NCBI GenBank assembly: GCA_947044365.1
Contig: OX345639.1
Span: 5,584,444-5,648,443 of the forward strand
Direction: 5' to 3'
DNA from: Petrosia ficiformis
Taxonomy: Eukaryota; Porifera; Demospongiae; Haplosclerida; Petrosiidae
Length of the DNA stretch: 64,000 nt
Of this stretch, positions 10,805-23,600 are shown in pieces. The notes under the pieces were generated by a model that worked only from the letters and a program-made list of their open reading frames with translations, did no database searches and had not been told where the DNA came from. The first letter of the stretch is position 1. Each line of letters begins with the position of its first letter. A program made the position numbers and the translations under genes.

Positions 10805-13800
10805 TTAGTCACTGACTGGTGAATGACGACTACGTTTTAAAATTGGTGATGTCCAATGGGCAGAACTGGTACGCTTAAAAAATCGTCTCTTTGGATGCCG
10901 AAATATTTTCATTAAATTAGGAGATTGAAGAAGCTCTTCTGGAGGAAAAATATTCTCAACAGTAATTTTATTATGATTGAGGTATGATTCTTGTTGCTGC
11001 ATGTGATGAGAAAGATATGTAGGGTTAGCCCACATGGGTACTGCTTTCTTTGGACAATCTTCATCATCACTACTCTGACTGCTATCAAGATCATTAATAT
11101 CATAATTGTCAGCAGTAGCAAGTGGATTCTATAAGGGAATAAAAACAAATATAGAGGATATCCCTTTAATTAATTAGCTAGCCTTACTTTATTAACAGGT
11201 GTTATTTCATAGGAAATAATATTTTTGTATTTAGAAGCTATTTTATGGACATCAGGAGTATAAGTACTTTTTGTGGCTCCACCCATGTTCTGTTGTTTCT
11301 CTTTTTGTAAATCTTCTTTTTCTTGTATTTCATAGGTATCATTGGCTTTGTATTTAGAAGGTGGTTTGTGGACATCAGGTATATATGTACTCTTTGTGGC
11401 TCCACCCATTTTTTGTTGGCTCTCTTTTTCTAAATCGTCCTTTTCTTGTATTTCATAGGTATCATTGGCTTTGTATTTAAAAGGTGGTTTGTGGACATCA
11501 GGTATATATGTACTCTTTGTGGCTCCACCCATTTTTTGTTGGCTCTCTTTTTCTAAATCGTCCTTTTCTTGTATTTCAGAGGTATCATTGGCTTTGTATT
11601 TAAAAGATGGTTTGTGGACATCAGGTATATATGTACTCTTTGTGGGTTCGCCCACCCTTCGTTGTCTCTCTTTTTCTAAATCCTGTTTTTCTTGTTTTTT
11701 CTTTAATCGTTCCTCTTCTTCAAGTTCCATTCTCTTACGATGTAGTCTATCCAATAATTTCCTCTCATCTAAATAGTTTATAATAATTATAATTATTATT
11801 ACACAGGGTCCTTCCAAACTTAAACAATGCAAGTATAGAATCCTGGATCTTAAATTACCATCAATACCATGTACACAATCATTATACTGATGAGGACTGA
11901 TACCCATACTAATCTGATGACACTGGTGTTTGTCTTACCCTCAATTTCTTTTAGTTTTTGCATCTTCATTATTTCTTTCTCTTTACGACGTACTTCCGCT
12001 GCTTCAAATCTTTCTTTTTTCTTTAATATCTTTTCTTCTTTTTCCCTCACCTTTAGTCTATTTAACTGAAAGAGAAAACAATTGAATAGATAAAATGAGA
12101 GTGGATCTAAATGTGTATATACAATGTATGTACAATCTTTGTATAATGTACTGTATATACAACGTACATGTATGTACAGTGTACACCGCACATACATTGT
12201 ATATACATTGTACATACATGTACATTGTATATACATTGTACATACACTGTAACATACATTGTACATACACTGTACACAATTATTGTACAGTGTGTAAAAT
12301 GTATGTGCAGTGTATGTACAATGTATGTAAAATGTATGTACAGTGTATGTACAATGTATGATTATATTCCATTACCCCAAAGAGCTTCTTATTTGGTTCA
12401 GTCAGATAGTATTATCACTAACAGCTGTTGACTGTGTTAATTGCCCACTGTTGAGCCAAGTGCCCATTGTTTAAAACATATATTACTAGTAGTATTACAA
12501 TTACTATGTAGTAAAATTTAAAGAAAATGAAAAACATGTAGCAAGGGCTGTTAACAAGGAATTACTTTGATCAGAACTTCAGAAGTGATGTATTACTAAT
12601 GTAGTAGGTATTACATATACACTGTACATGTGTTATTTTTTATTATAATTAATAATTATTATTACTACTACTTGAATTGACTTCTGTTGGTTGGAACATC
12701 ATTTACTATTATTAATTTTTACTATTACTTTGAAAATGCGATGTTCTGTCCACACTGGTCGGGAATAGCTATCACTCAGCATGAATTAACCACCACTTAA
12801 CCACCACTCTGATAATACATATATAGACTACTGAGACAGAATTAAATATAAACTAGGTAAACAGCACTAAATGGAATGTAGAATCCAACCACCGCTCTAA
12901 ATATCCTGAGCAAAACATTGAAAATACTATCTATTATTGTATACATAATTATTACTATTACCACAGGCTTCATTGACAGATAGGAGAAAATGAATGAAAT
13001 TAATAGTTACATGTAGATAGATAAATAGAAACATCAATTCTTTTACCTCCTCTTGTTTATGTTGAATGCGGTTCTTTGCTCCTTCAATTTTCTTTTTTTT
13101 CTCAGCCTCCTTCTTTTGTATGGCCACTTGGTTATCAGCAATTCTCTTCTTTCTCTCCTCACGTTTCTTAATCTTCTCTAATCTACATGTACATAAATTA
13201 TGTATGTCACATATTAGTAAAGTCTGTTTACATTCACCATGACCTCAAAATCAAAATGTTAGTACTGTTAGGTACTGTACTACATATTATGCAGTAATGT
13301 GATTATGTGTATTTTAAAATCTACATTGTATTACAACAATATTAAATATTGTATACTGACCTTTCTCTTTCTCTTATCATCTCCAATTCTTTTTTACGAA
13401 CTTTTTCTTTCTCTGATTTCTCAGCAATCTTTGCTAACAGTCTCTCCTTCTTGATCTAAAAGTAGTTAAGAACAGTAACCATGGTTACAGGATGATAAAT
13501 CATCCATTCAGTCATGCAATATCCATCCATCCATCCATCCATCCATCCATCCATCCATTAATCCAGCCACGCACTCATCCATCCATCCATTCATCCATCG
13601 ATCCATCCATCCATCCATCATTCCACCAATATACCTTTTCATTCTCTGCTACTTTGATTGGTGAATTTCTTGATGGAAGAAAACTTTTAACAGCATCTAC
13701 ACTTGGGGGTGGACGATTCTTAACCTATTTAAACCAAAACATGAATCAACACCTCATTAAATATTCATGACTTACTGCAGCCTGTAACTCGTTCCATATT

Positions 13801-16800
13801 TCCAATGCCCTTTTTTTCTTTTTGCTATGTGACTGTTCATCGATTACTCCCTCTCTTTCAGACCCGTCAGACTGGCTTTGAAAATGTGATTGTCCATCTG
13901 AAGAGGTTGTATCCATGGAATCAATAAGTTTCTGTTCTGGGGATGAGTCTTCAGATTGAGTCTGGGAATCAGACTTATGATCCTCGAGCGTCAATGATTG
14001 CGATTTTTTGGTGGTTTCAACGCGCTGAAGCTGCAAAACACACTTGTTAGACTGGTTATCTAGACTGGATTCACTAACAATATTCAATGGTTCTTCTAGA
14101 AAGGTCTTGGTATTCTCATGAAGTGTTTCACATGTTTTGTTAGGGATCTGTATTGGAGACTGGTGAAATTCAGTACCATAAGGATGGGTGGACTTTTTCA
14201 CCGGGCTTTGAAATTCTGAACTAGGTCCAACACAATATGTTGTATCTATGGAATCAATAAGTTTCCATTCTGGGGATGAGTCTTCAGATTGAGTCTGGGA
14301 ATCAGACTTATTATCCCAGAGTGTCAAGGGTCGAGAATGGTTGGCTATTTCAACAGAATATGTTGTATCCATGGAATCAATAGGTTTCTGTTCTGAGGAT
14401 AAGTCTTCAGATTGAGTCTGGGAATCAGTCTCAAGTGTCAAGGATCTAGACATTTTGGTGGTTTTCACACGCTGAAGCTGCAAAACACATTTGTTTTCTA
14501 GACTAGATTTACTGACCATATTCAATGGTTCTTCCGGAAAGGACTCAGTATTCTCATGAAGTGTTTCACATGTGTTGTTAGAGACTCCTGCCGTAGGCTG
14601 GTCAAGTTCAGCACTATGATCAGGAGGGGTGGACCTTTTCACCAGGCTTTGAAAATCCGAACTAGGTTCAACAGAATATGTTGTATCCAAAGAATCAATA
14701 AGTTTCTGTTCTGAGGATGAGTCTTCAGATCGAGTCTGGGAATCAGTCTTATTATCCTCAATTGTCAAGGGTCGAGACTTTTCAGTGGTTTCAACACGCT
14801 GAAGCTGCAAAACACACTTATTAGATTGGTTTTCTTGACTAGACTCATTAACCATATCCAATGGTTCTTCCGGAAAGGTCTCAGTGTTCTCATGAAGTAT
14901 TTCACATGTGTTGTTAGGGACTCGTATTGGAGACTGGCAAAATTTAGCAATGTGATCAGGAGGGGTGGACCTTTTCACCGGACTTTGAAATTCTGAACTT
15001 GATTTTCGTTTACGTCTTCTACTGTCATCTTCCTTTACTTTCCTTTCAATCTCTCCATCATCTACATTTTTCATTCTCCTGTTCTTTGTTTTTCGTTCCC
15101 CTTTGGTCTTTCCGACAGGTTTTATGCTCTCTTTTGTATCAATATCACTCACATGATCATCAACATAAGTTCCTTGTTTAGCAGTAGAACGTGTCATTCT
15201 AGTGGTTGGTAGATCTAACTGCTTTGATCGAGTGGTTCGAACACGAGTACTTCTACGCACCCCTTCAGGCTGATTCTCCATACCTTCATTCTCTAGTAAA
15301 TAGGTTGCTCTTTTCACTGTACTTTTAAATAGTTCCTCAACTGAAATTTGTGTGCTATCTTTTTGAGATGATTCTGGAGGTTTGTCCTCTACAAGGTATG
15401 TTGCTCTTCGACCTGAAGTACAAGTATTCTCAGATACTTGTTCTGTCAGATTAGTGGAAGTTGAAACCACAGAGAGGGGTCTGTCTTGTTGTACAGGACC
15501 AGATGTGGATTTGGTTGGCAAGTCAATAGTCTTGTTTAACTCGTTCTTTTGTACATTACTTGAGAAAGATGGAACCATTTCTTCTTTACTCTAGAAGAAT
15601 AGAAGGAGAGGAATGAATAGACAGATAGATAGAAACACGGATTCTTTTACCTCCTCTTGTTTATGTTGAATGCAGTTCTTTTCTCCTTCAATTTTCTTTT
15701 TTTCCTCAGTATCTCTGTTTTGTATGCCCACTTGGGTATCAGCAATTCTCTTCTTTCTCTCATGTTTCTTCATCTCCCTATAGGGTTGGGTGATACCAAA
15801 AACAATATCACAAGCTAACAGAGTACTGTATAAATGCTAAAATTATTACAAGTTCAATCCTTACACTGACCTTTCCTTTTCTCTTATCATCTCCTTTTCT
15901 TTATCTGGTTTCTTAGCTGTCTTAGCTAACTGTCTCTCCTTCTTCATCTAAGAGTAATTAAATATGTACACATAGTAACAATATTTAGTCGTGGTACAAC
16001 TACATGTACATGTACATGAATGTTTGTGCCTAACCAGTGGTTGAATGAGATTTAAAATTGTTTATCAATTGAAATATTTGTGCTTGTACTTAAATAATTT
16101 AGCAAACTAGTACCTGTTAACCACATTTTAAGTATTTTTATTAGTGTTAGCTGTGTATAGTAGTACACAGACCCTCCATGCATCCATCCATCCATCCATC
16201 CATCCTTCTACTTTTTCATTCCATAATCAATGAATTAAATATTCACCACTTACCGTAGCCTGTAACTCATTGCACATCTCCAATGTTGGTCTTTTCTTTT
16301 TACTACGTGACTGTTCATTGATTAATCCCTCTCTTTCAGACCCATCAGACTGGCTTTGAAAACGTGATTGACCATCTGAAGATGTTGTATCATTGGAATC
16401 AATAGGTTTCTGTTCTGGGGATGAGTCTTCAGATTGATTCTGGGAATCAGTCTTATCCTTCTTAACAGTCAGAGGTTGAGACTTTCTGGTGGTTTCAGCA
16501 CGTTCAAGCTGCAAAACACACTTGCTAGACTGGTTTTTTAAATCAGATTCACTAACAAAATCCAATGGATCTTCCGGAAAGGTCTCAGTATTCTCATGAA
16601 GTGTGTTGTTAGGAACTCCTACTGTAGGCTGGTCAAGTTCTGTACTATGATCAGGGGTAAACCTTTTTGGTGAAGTTTGTAAATCTGAGCTCGATTTTCG
16701 TTTGCGTCTTCTACTATTGTCTTCCTTTACTTTTTCTTCAACATATGAACAATTAATCTCACCATCATCTACATTTTTCATTCTCCTGTTCCTTGTTTTT

Positions 16801-18031
16801 CGTTCACCTTTGGTCTTTCCGACAGGTTTTATGCTTTCTTTTGTATCAATATCACTCACATAACCATCAACATAAGTTCCTTTTTGTTTAGCAGTAGAAC
16901 GTGTTATTCTAGTGGTTGGTAGATCCAACTGCTTTGATTGAGTGGTTCGAACACGAGTACTTCTACGCACTACTTCAGGCTGATTCTCCATACCTTCATT
17001 CTCTGGTAGGTAGGTTGCTCTTTTCACTGAGGCATGTGTACTAACAGTTTCAGATAATTTCTCTACTGAAATTTGCATGTTATCTTTTTGAGATGATTCA
17101 GGAGGATTGTCCTCTACAAGGTATGTTGATTTTCGTGCTGAAGTACAAGTATTCCTTGATAAGGGTAATGCTTGTTCTGTCGAAGTTGAAAGTACAGAGA
17201 GGGGTCTGCCTTGTTCCCCAGAAACAGCTGTGGATTTGGTTGGTGAGTCAACGGTCTTGCCTAACTCACTGTTTTGTATGTTATCAATCTGTTTAAGAGG
17301 ATTATTTGGGAGTGATGGAATTGTTTCTTTTTTATTCTTGGAGCAACATTCTTTGTTTTCCTGCATACCTACAATAGGATTTTCATGTTTCTTTTGGCTA
17401 CGCTGATGAGTCACAGCAGGGGTTTTCATTGTCGGCAGGGTACCAATGGAGTGTCTCCCTATGATACTCTCACGACTGTACATAAGATAATAATATGATG
17501 TAATGATCATGTGATTAATTTGTACATTATACATTGTAACCGAAGCTTTTGTGAGTGATAAAACAGCTAACAAGTACCTAATTACAATACTTTCAGAGGT
17601 GGTCTGATAAACATGAATGTGGAAACTAACATAAACATCCTAAATAAACTGTTTTCTGAATGTATACAGTCTGATAGTCCTTTGGTTTTTATAAGCTTTT
17701 TAAAATATAGTAGGTATTGTAAATGATACAGATGCAAACTCTAATGATAAGAGACCTTTGGATTGAGGACACACCTCTTGAAATATTCAAAAGGTGTCAT
17801 TTTTTTACACTCGATCCTAATATACACACAAACTGTCACTCACTTAATCCCAAAGTTTCTGCTAGTGCATATTGTGTCTAAAGCCTTGTCTATTTCATCC
17901 TGAAAGGCAGTTAAATAAGACTGTTTCAAGTCACATAGCTTCTCCCATTCAATTCCTTGTGACTCTACTGATTCAAGTCTCTTTCCAGATATTCCTCCTC
18001 TTGTACGAATGCCAATGAAAAAATGGGCCAT
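10805..18031 (-). CDS. INCENP: INCENP (inner centromere protein), 11 exons, enlarged by internal duplications
   Basis: Exons (minus): 18031-17844, 17475-16254, 15947-15871, 15777-15651, 15590-13776, 13724-13635, 13455-13361, 13182-13047, 12065-11939, 11768-11188, 11128-10805. Every junction is GT-AG and phase is kept, giving about 1593 residues (human about 918). The N-terminus ([10 protein letters not shown]...) fits the survivin/borealin-binding segment. The last exon is a clear IN-box, which binds and activates Aurora B: acidic [18 protein letters not shown], then [18 protein letters not shown], with the TSS motif that Aurora B phosphorylates in known INCENPs. Before it lie Lys/Glu-rich helical exons (the single-alpha-helix region). 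[13 protein letters not shown] (exon 6) matches a conserved vertebrate motif. INCENP scaffolds the chromosomal passenger complex at centromeres and the spindle midzone. The upstream flank has a CCAAT box (about 18130). Confidence 0.93.
11188..11690 (-). repeat. Four tandem 41-residue repeats in INCENP exon 10
   Basis: A 123-bp unit is repeated. Its protein contains the segments [31 protein letters not shown] and DLEKESQQK. The middle copies are nearly identical in DNA (repeat points at about 11400 and 11523), while the first and last diverge. The array separates the charged helical region from the IN-box, so it lengthens the tether to Aurora B. Confidence 0.9.
12108..12362. repeat. Degenerate TGTACA/ATGTATG tract in INCENP intron 9
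   Basis: Alternating short motifs of the type TGTATGTACAATGTA on both strands form a largely self-complementary stretch. Spurious open frames ([12 protein letters not shown]) run through it on both strands. It lies wholly within an intron on the minus strand. Confidence 0.7.
13519..13622. repeat. ATCC microsatellite in INCENP intron 6
   Basis: Long run of CATC/CATT units. A shorter homologous run occurs at 16182-16205 in the duplicated block. Confidence 0.85.
13905..15010 (-). repeat. Three-and-a-half long protein repeats inside INCENP exon 5
   Basis: A unit of roughly 105-120 residues recurs: [13 protein letters not shown], then [29 protein letters not shown], and [22 protein letters not shown]. 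Complete copies start near 15010, 14655 and 14220, with a partial copy near 14370-14220. Exon 2 carries only one copy. The motif is acidic and rich in Ser/Thr-Pro, typical of a disordered phosphorylated linker. Confidence 0.85.
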
Positions 18032-18514
18032 CGTTCCTCTTCTGTCCTCTCGCTCTCAGAGACTCAGTCTCTGTGGTTTACACGCGCCACACAATCAATT
18101 TTAAAATCACTTAAATTTAAATGTTTTAACCAATCAGATTGAGTAAGTCATGTGACTATGAATTATGAATCAAGTTAAAGTCATGTGATTCACAACTTTC
18201 TGTGACAAAATGTAGTCCTAATTGTGATGATTCTAGTAACTCAGTTACATAGTCAGTGTTCCCAGCCCCTACAAGATAAGTACTCCTCAGTCTCCATTAA
18301 ACTAATTCTTTCCAAGGTGCAGCCATGAAAGTGTTTGTGAAGCTTAATGGAAGAAAAAGCACTGAAGTTTACAACTGGACAAGTGTGCTCAGTTGAAGGC
18401 ACACTTAAATTAAAGACATTACTTTTCACATAATTACATGCATTAATAAGGCATTTACTTTTGCAGTTCCGTTTCTGCTTGAAAATGCATTAAAAAGTTT
18501 TTCATGGAAGTACA

Positions 18515-18587
<73 letters not shown>

Positions 18588-20640
18588 GTGCTTGTGCATA
18601 AGCCTTTTTGTATTTGTGCTTTTAATTAAAACAATGTACTAGGTATTTTCTACCTGAATGTAATTTATAGATTATTAATAAATCATTTGATTTTAAATTA
18701 GGGATGGGATGTTTTGACGGAATATCGATATTACAAATTCTGATTTGATTGTAAGTCTGTGATATTGATGTTAATTATTCCAGATGACAATTTCCAAGCA
18801 TCCGACAGAAAATATAGCGTGCACATTGTAGTATGGACACAATGTCTCCGAGACATATTTAAGTTAAATATGTCTCTTAAATATACATGCTATTGTCTGG
18901 ACAATATTGTTATAGCACAATGTGGTTTGTGTAATGATTATCTATAAAACTAAAAGAACTTTAAGAGCTATTTGCTCTCTCACTCAATATTCATTGATGT
19001 TACACTAGTATATACTGTAATAATGTACACATTAGCATATACGTACTAATGCAGGTGTGAAATTTAATGATATAAACTGTGTGCGTACACATTGTAGGTG
19101 TCTAGGGATTCTATCCAATGAAGGAAACAGGATTGAAAAGTCTTTAATTTCCTCTATCTGCATTAGTATATCGAGTGTGAAATTTAATGATATGGTATTG
19201 AATAGTACATATTTCTATTTAAGGTCAAATTGCAGTATAACAATTCTAAACAACTGAGGAAACCATCTTGATTGATAAATATGTCTTTTTGCAAATTAAT
19301 CCTGGCTCCCAACTCCCTCCACCTGACGAAGTCTAAACAAAGTAAGCCAACGCAAATCTCTTTGATTATATGCATATGTATATTTGTCATATGTACATTA
19401 TTATAATTCTCAGGGTCTTTAGAGGGGTTTTATGAAGCCCTCGATGCTGATCTTCAAAACATCCAAAATAAGAAGATGATCATAAACTAGCACTAGGGTT
19501 AGTTGTGGGACTGAGAAGTTGTTTTGTTGGTGTCATTGATTGCAAATACTCAGTATCGTCCTTTTCATACTCTTAATATGTTGCTGTTGTATCAAACATG
19601 ATGAGTATAGTCTTGGTGGTGCATAAAGATGTAACCAAGCCGTGTATTCATTTGTGTGAAACTTGTATACACAGCTGTACGCTATTAAATTAAATATTAT
19701 ATCAAAAAATTTTGTTGAGTTAGATGTATTCTGTTTTTTTTTTTTTTTTTTTACATTTGATTATTTATGTAAAGTGTACAAATAATTATGAGTGACACAC
19801 TGATCTAGAATTTTACCAATATTCCTGTAGTAATCATAATGTTGACTGTGTTGATTATGTTCTATACTATTAACAATGAGTTGATTGTTATTGAGTTATT
19901 GTAATTGTGTATGCTAAGAATGGTATAGTCAATTACCTATATTATGTCTTATAATGAATTATAGTCTCATTGTCTATGCACCAGCCCTAGTTTCTGTATC
20001 TACATGTATATAAGCTGCTTTTTTATTCAAGAGATTTAGTCCAGATTTCACTAAGGCAGTTAATCACTGTTGAGGTTACTACAATTCCAATGAACCGATA
20101 TTGCCCTCAGATATCTACCAATAACCGATATCGATTCGATGTTACATCTAATTAAAGTATCTAATTCTTTCAATGAAAATGAGCATTTTCTCAATACATG
20201 TATTTATGGGTATCAAAAAAGTTTTAAATGAAATTATAATAGTACTAATTGGATAATAACCGATACAGATTACTGATCCGATTCTCGATGCAGTGCCTAA
20301 AATACTTTTAATACTATCCAAAAAGCTAAATTTTTAGAGTGGCTGATATCTGAATTATCTGAACTATGTATCACCAACTGACTGACGTGTACAAACTATG
20401 TATACGTATATACAGCTAAGCTTACCCACCCCCCAAATGTTTGTGAAGCATTTATACTGCAGATGAATTATGTACCCCTATAAAGATATTCTTTCACCCC
20501 TCTCCCCCGGGCTTCGGATGGATCCAGAGCCTGGGGATGAGGCAAATGGACTAGACTCACGTGGGTAGGTTTCTTAATAATTGCGAGTAAGCTCCTTCAG
20601 GGACTTATTTTAATTACACACAGCACAGGGACTCATAAAG
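18032..20640. other. Intergenic region between INCENP and ZIP9, with a laccase relic
   Basis: The first part is the INCENP promoter: CCAAT at about 18130 within AACCAATCAGATT, and an E-box-like TCATGTGAC nearby. A TA microsatellite lies at about 18518-18582. A laccase 3' relic lies at 19411-19630, followed by a poly-T run (about 19734-19752). A short ATG frame at 18324-18401 (23 residues) has no recognisable family. The rest is AT-rich with no coding evidence. Confidence 0.5.
19411..19630 (+). pseudogene. Decayed 3' end of a laccase gene
   Basis: The DNA matches the last about 220 bp of the laccase copies: a segment reading SLEGFYEALDADLQ (compare SLDEFYEALAATPG in copy 1), then the Gly-Leu-rich membrane-helix codons with several indels and stops, and the final GGTGCATAA. 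The Asp-rich linker is shortened. Upstream laccase sequence is absent. This is a truncated, degenerate fragment on the far side of INCENP from the cluster. Confidence 0.82.
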
Positions 20641-23600
20641 ATGGAGCAACTTTTAACGCTGTTTATCTTCTCTCTAGCCATGTTTTTGGGGTGCTATGTA
20701 GCTGGTTCTATACCATTAGTTCTCAGTTTATCAGAGGTATGACAAAACGAAGTAAACAATTGATATTATTTATTATAGACAACTCCTCCCACTCTATACA
20801 CAGACTGTGCTGAGGAAGGTAACTGTGTTTGGAGCAGGTTTGCTGGTTGGAACTGCATTAATAATAATTATACCAGAAGGAATAGAATCGTTATATAATA
20901 CAGGTAATAAGCAGTGAGATAGCCAGACCAAACCGGAATGGTTTGCGGACACACTTTGTTCAAGTATCACTGGCTGTTTGGTGTAATACTCCTTATGGCT
21001 TTAACACACTGACAATAAATGTGTTCAGTGATGAGTTTCATTAAAACCAATATGACCCCCATGGCTGCAATTTTAAAAAGTATCATAACAAATAGAATAG
21101 AGCACTTGTACTAATTTAATATATATATATATATATGAGAGGAATAATTATTGCACGAGGTTTATGTAAGGCATTATTGTGATATACAGGCATGAGAGAA
21201 TTAGAAACAGGAAAACTGGAAAAGAATTTAACCCAGGATTAGTATTATCCTACACTCCTCTGTCATCAGGGAGTCCGATGGCTCAGATGGTAAGAGTATC
21301 TGACTAGATATCAGAAGAAGGCCATAATATAAAATGGCTGAAATGTTGTGTGGTGCTACTATTATGGAATGATCTGGTCAACTCATCAATACATTTATAA
21401 CAAAGAGACTAAGATTGCAAAGAACTGTCGTCATTATAGAAGTAATCACCAAAAGAAATGACTAGATGTCAGAAGGGCTTGAGATCCCTTGTTGAATTCC
21501 TAATTTTTTCACTTTTCCTTTGTTTCTAAGTCTCATGCTTCTATATCACAATTTAATGTTTGATGAATTAAAGTTGATGCTAGTCTATAGTTGTGTCCTA
21601 TCATATGGAGTGTATGTATATCTTAGGGTATGCAGTCCATTTCATACAAATGTTTTCAACCCCTAGAAATATGAAAAAAACCCTGTTGATACTCATTTTT
21701 TAATCACTTTCCTTTTGCACAGACACTTCACTACATTCTCATGAAATTGACACTAAATCGCTTCAAATGTCTCCACTGGAGACAGCAGATGTGGGAGAAT
21801 CCCCTCTTCAAAATGAAGTAGTTAATGCCATCCATCTCATGGGTCTAGATGATGAAGCTGAGCATGACGAGCAACATTTGCAGTTCTTCCTGGGTCTCTC
21901 CTTAGTACTTGGTTTTGTATTCATGTTAGTTATTGATCAGTTCTCAGGATCTCACTCTCATGGAGGTATTCTCATTAATTAACCAGATTATTATCTCACC
22001 TAGGGTTGGACAATAATTCAATACAATGCTAGCATTGCAGGCATAAATAAAACGTGATATGACTGAATCATAGTTTTAATACAACTGCCTTGGAGTTAGG
22101 ATTTTCCAATATACCATTCTTTTGTTGGCATCTTTATATGTAATAATTTTGGAATGAATATGATGTATGTCTGTGTGTTAGTGTGTGTGACTATATGTAT
22201 ATAAACAATATCATACCACATAGACATTGAAAGTGGAGTCACACAGAGAAGAGGTAGAATGACAGCTACCATTGGATTAGTAGTACATGCAGCAGGTTAG
22301 TGTCAGGACAAATTTACATTTACTTGATATTATATTTATAGCTGATGGATTGGCATTAGGAGCTGCAGCTGGCTTGTCTAAAACTGATGTAGAATTTGTT
22401 ATATTTATTGCTATAATGCTTCATAAGGTGAGATATACATTATATACCTCTAATAGTCAGTTTTGTGAAGTTGTTCCAATATATTATAGTTATTTATATC
22501 CTGTTGTTATGTGTTATATTTGTTATATTAGACCAGTTTATATAGTGGCAGATGGTGTGGCTTGGTGTTGTTTTAGTTAACTATAAATATAACTAAAACC
22601 CTTTTTAGTAAGGGATTATGACTTTTAGTTAATGTTATTGAAACTACAACTAAATTACAGGTCTACTGCAATAACTATAACTAACTAAAATGAAAATTGG
22701 CCAATAATGGGCACTTTTAGCTAGTTAACTAAAACTAAAACCCTTTTAGTAAGTAAAATTGTGATAAACTAGTCATACTATAACTATAACTAAAAGTGGT
22801 CATCACCACCAAACTAAAACTATTGTGGCTACAGTAATGGAGCTATTGTGTAGGAGGTACCCAGGCTATAAATCAATCACAGAATGTATACACTGGCTAT
22901 ATATTATTTTACTGAAATAATTTAAATACTGTGCACTTAGGCATGCCACCTCAAGCTAGGAATGATTTTACAAGTATGTGCATTCTATAACTATAACACA
23001 TTATACCAAAATTAAAAAAAAAACATTTTAAAAATGAAAAAGCATGTAGGGATATAAAGCACAGAAACAAAATTGGGATGGTTAAAAAAAAGCAAAACAC
23101 AAGAAACTATACTTATGTAGGTTTTGTTATGTGGAAGTGGTTAGTTTAACATTGTATTCTTACATAATGACCATGATAATTATATTTTATCATAGGCACC
23201 AGCTGCATTTGGGTTCACATCATTCCTAATTCATGAGGTATATGTGATCTATGTCAGATCAAATAATTATTAGATTTTCTTCATTACATAGGGTTACGAC
23301 AAACAAACAGCTAAATATCATTTACTGGTTTTTGCTTTAGCGGCTCCCATTGCTGCTGTTGTATCATATTTTGGACTAATTAGAGTAAGAGAATAATCTG
23401 TGTGTACTATCTGTGACCGTAAAGTATTAATATGTATATGTGACTGAATGTGTAATCAGCATTTAAGTGCTCGTCATTCCACCATTTTGTACATGAAGTC
23501 AATGAAAGTTGGTATAAATAAAACCCAATTATATGTAGATCTGTTAAAATTGAAGTTTGCAATAATGGGTACTTTTAGTTGTTAAATAACTAAAACCCTT

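Larger units (their letters stand above)
13047..17475 (-). repeat. Intragenic duplication of INCENP exons (2-4 versus 5-8)
   Basis: Exon 2 (17475-16254) and exon 5 (15590-13776) share long stretches, e.g. [24 protein letters not shown] and NVDDGEI. Exons 3 and 4 resemble exons 7 and 8 ([12 protein letters not shown] versus [22 protein letters not shown] versus [10 protein letters not shown]). Even an intronic ATCC microsatellite is present at the matching place in both blocks (about 16182-16205 and 13519-13622). The first block lacks the equivalent of exon 6. A tandem duplication of a four-exon unit with later loss of one exon explains this. Confidence 0.88.
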
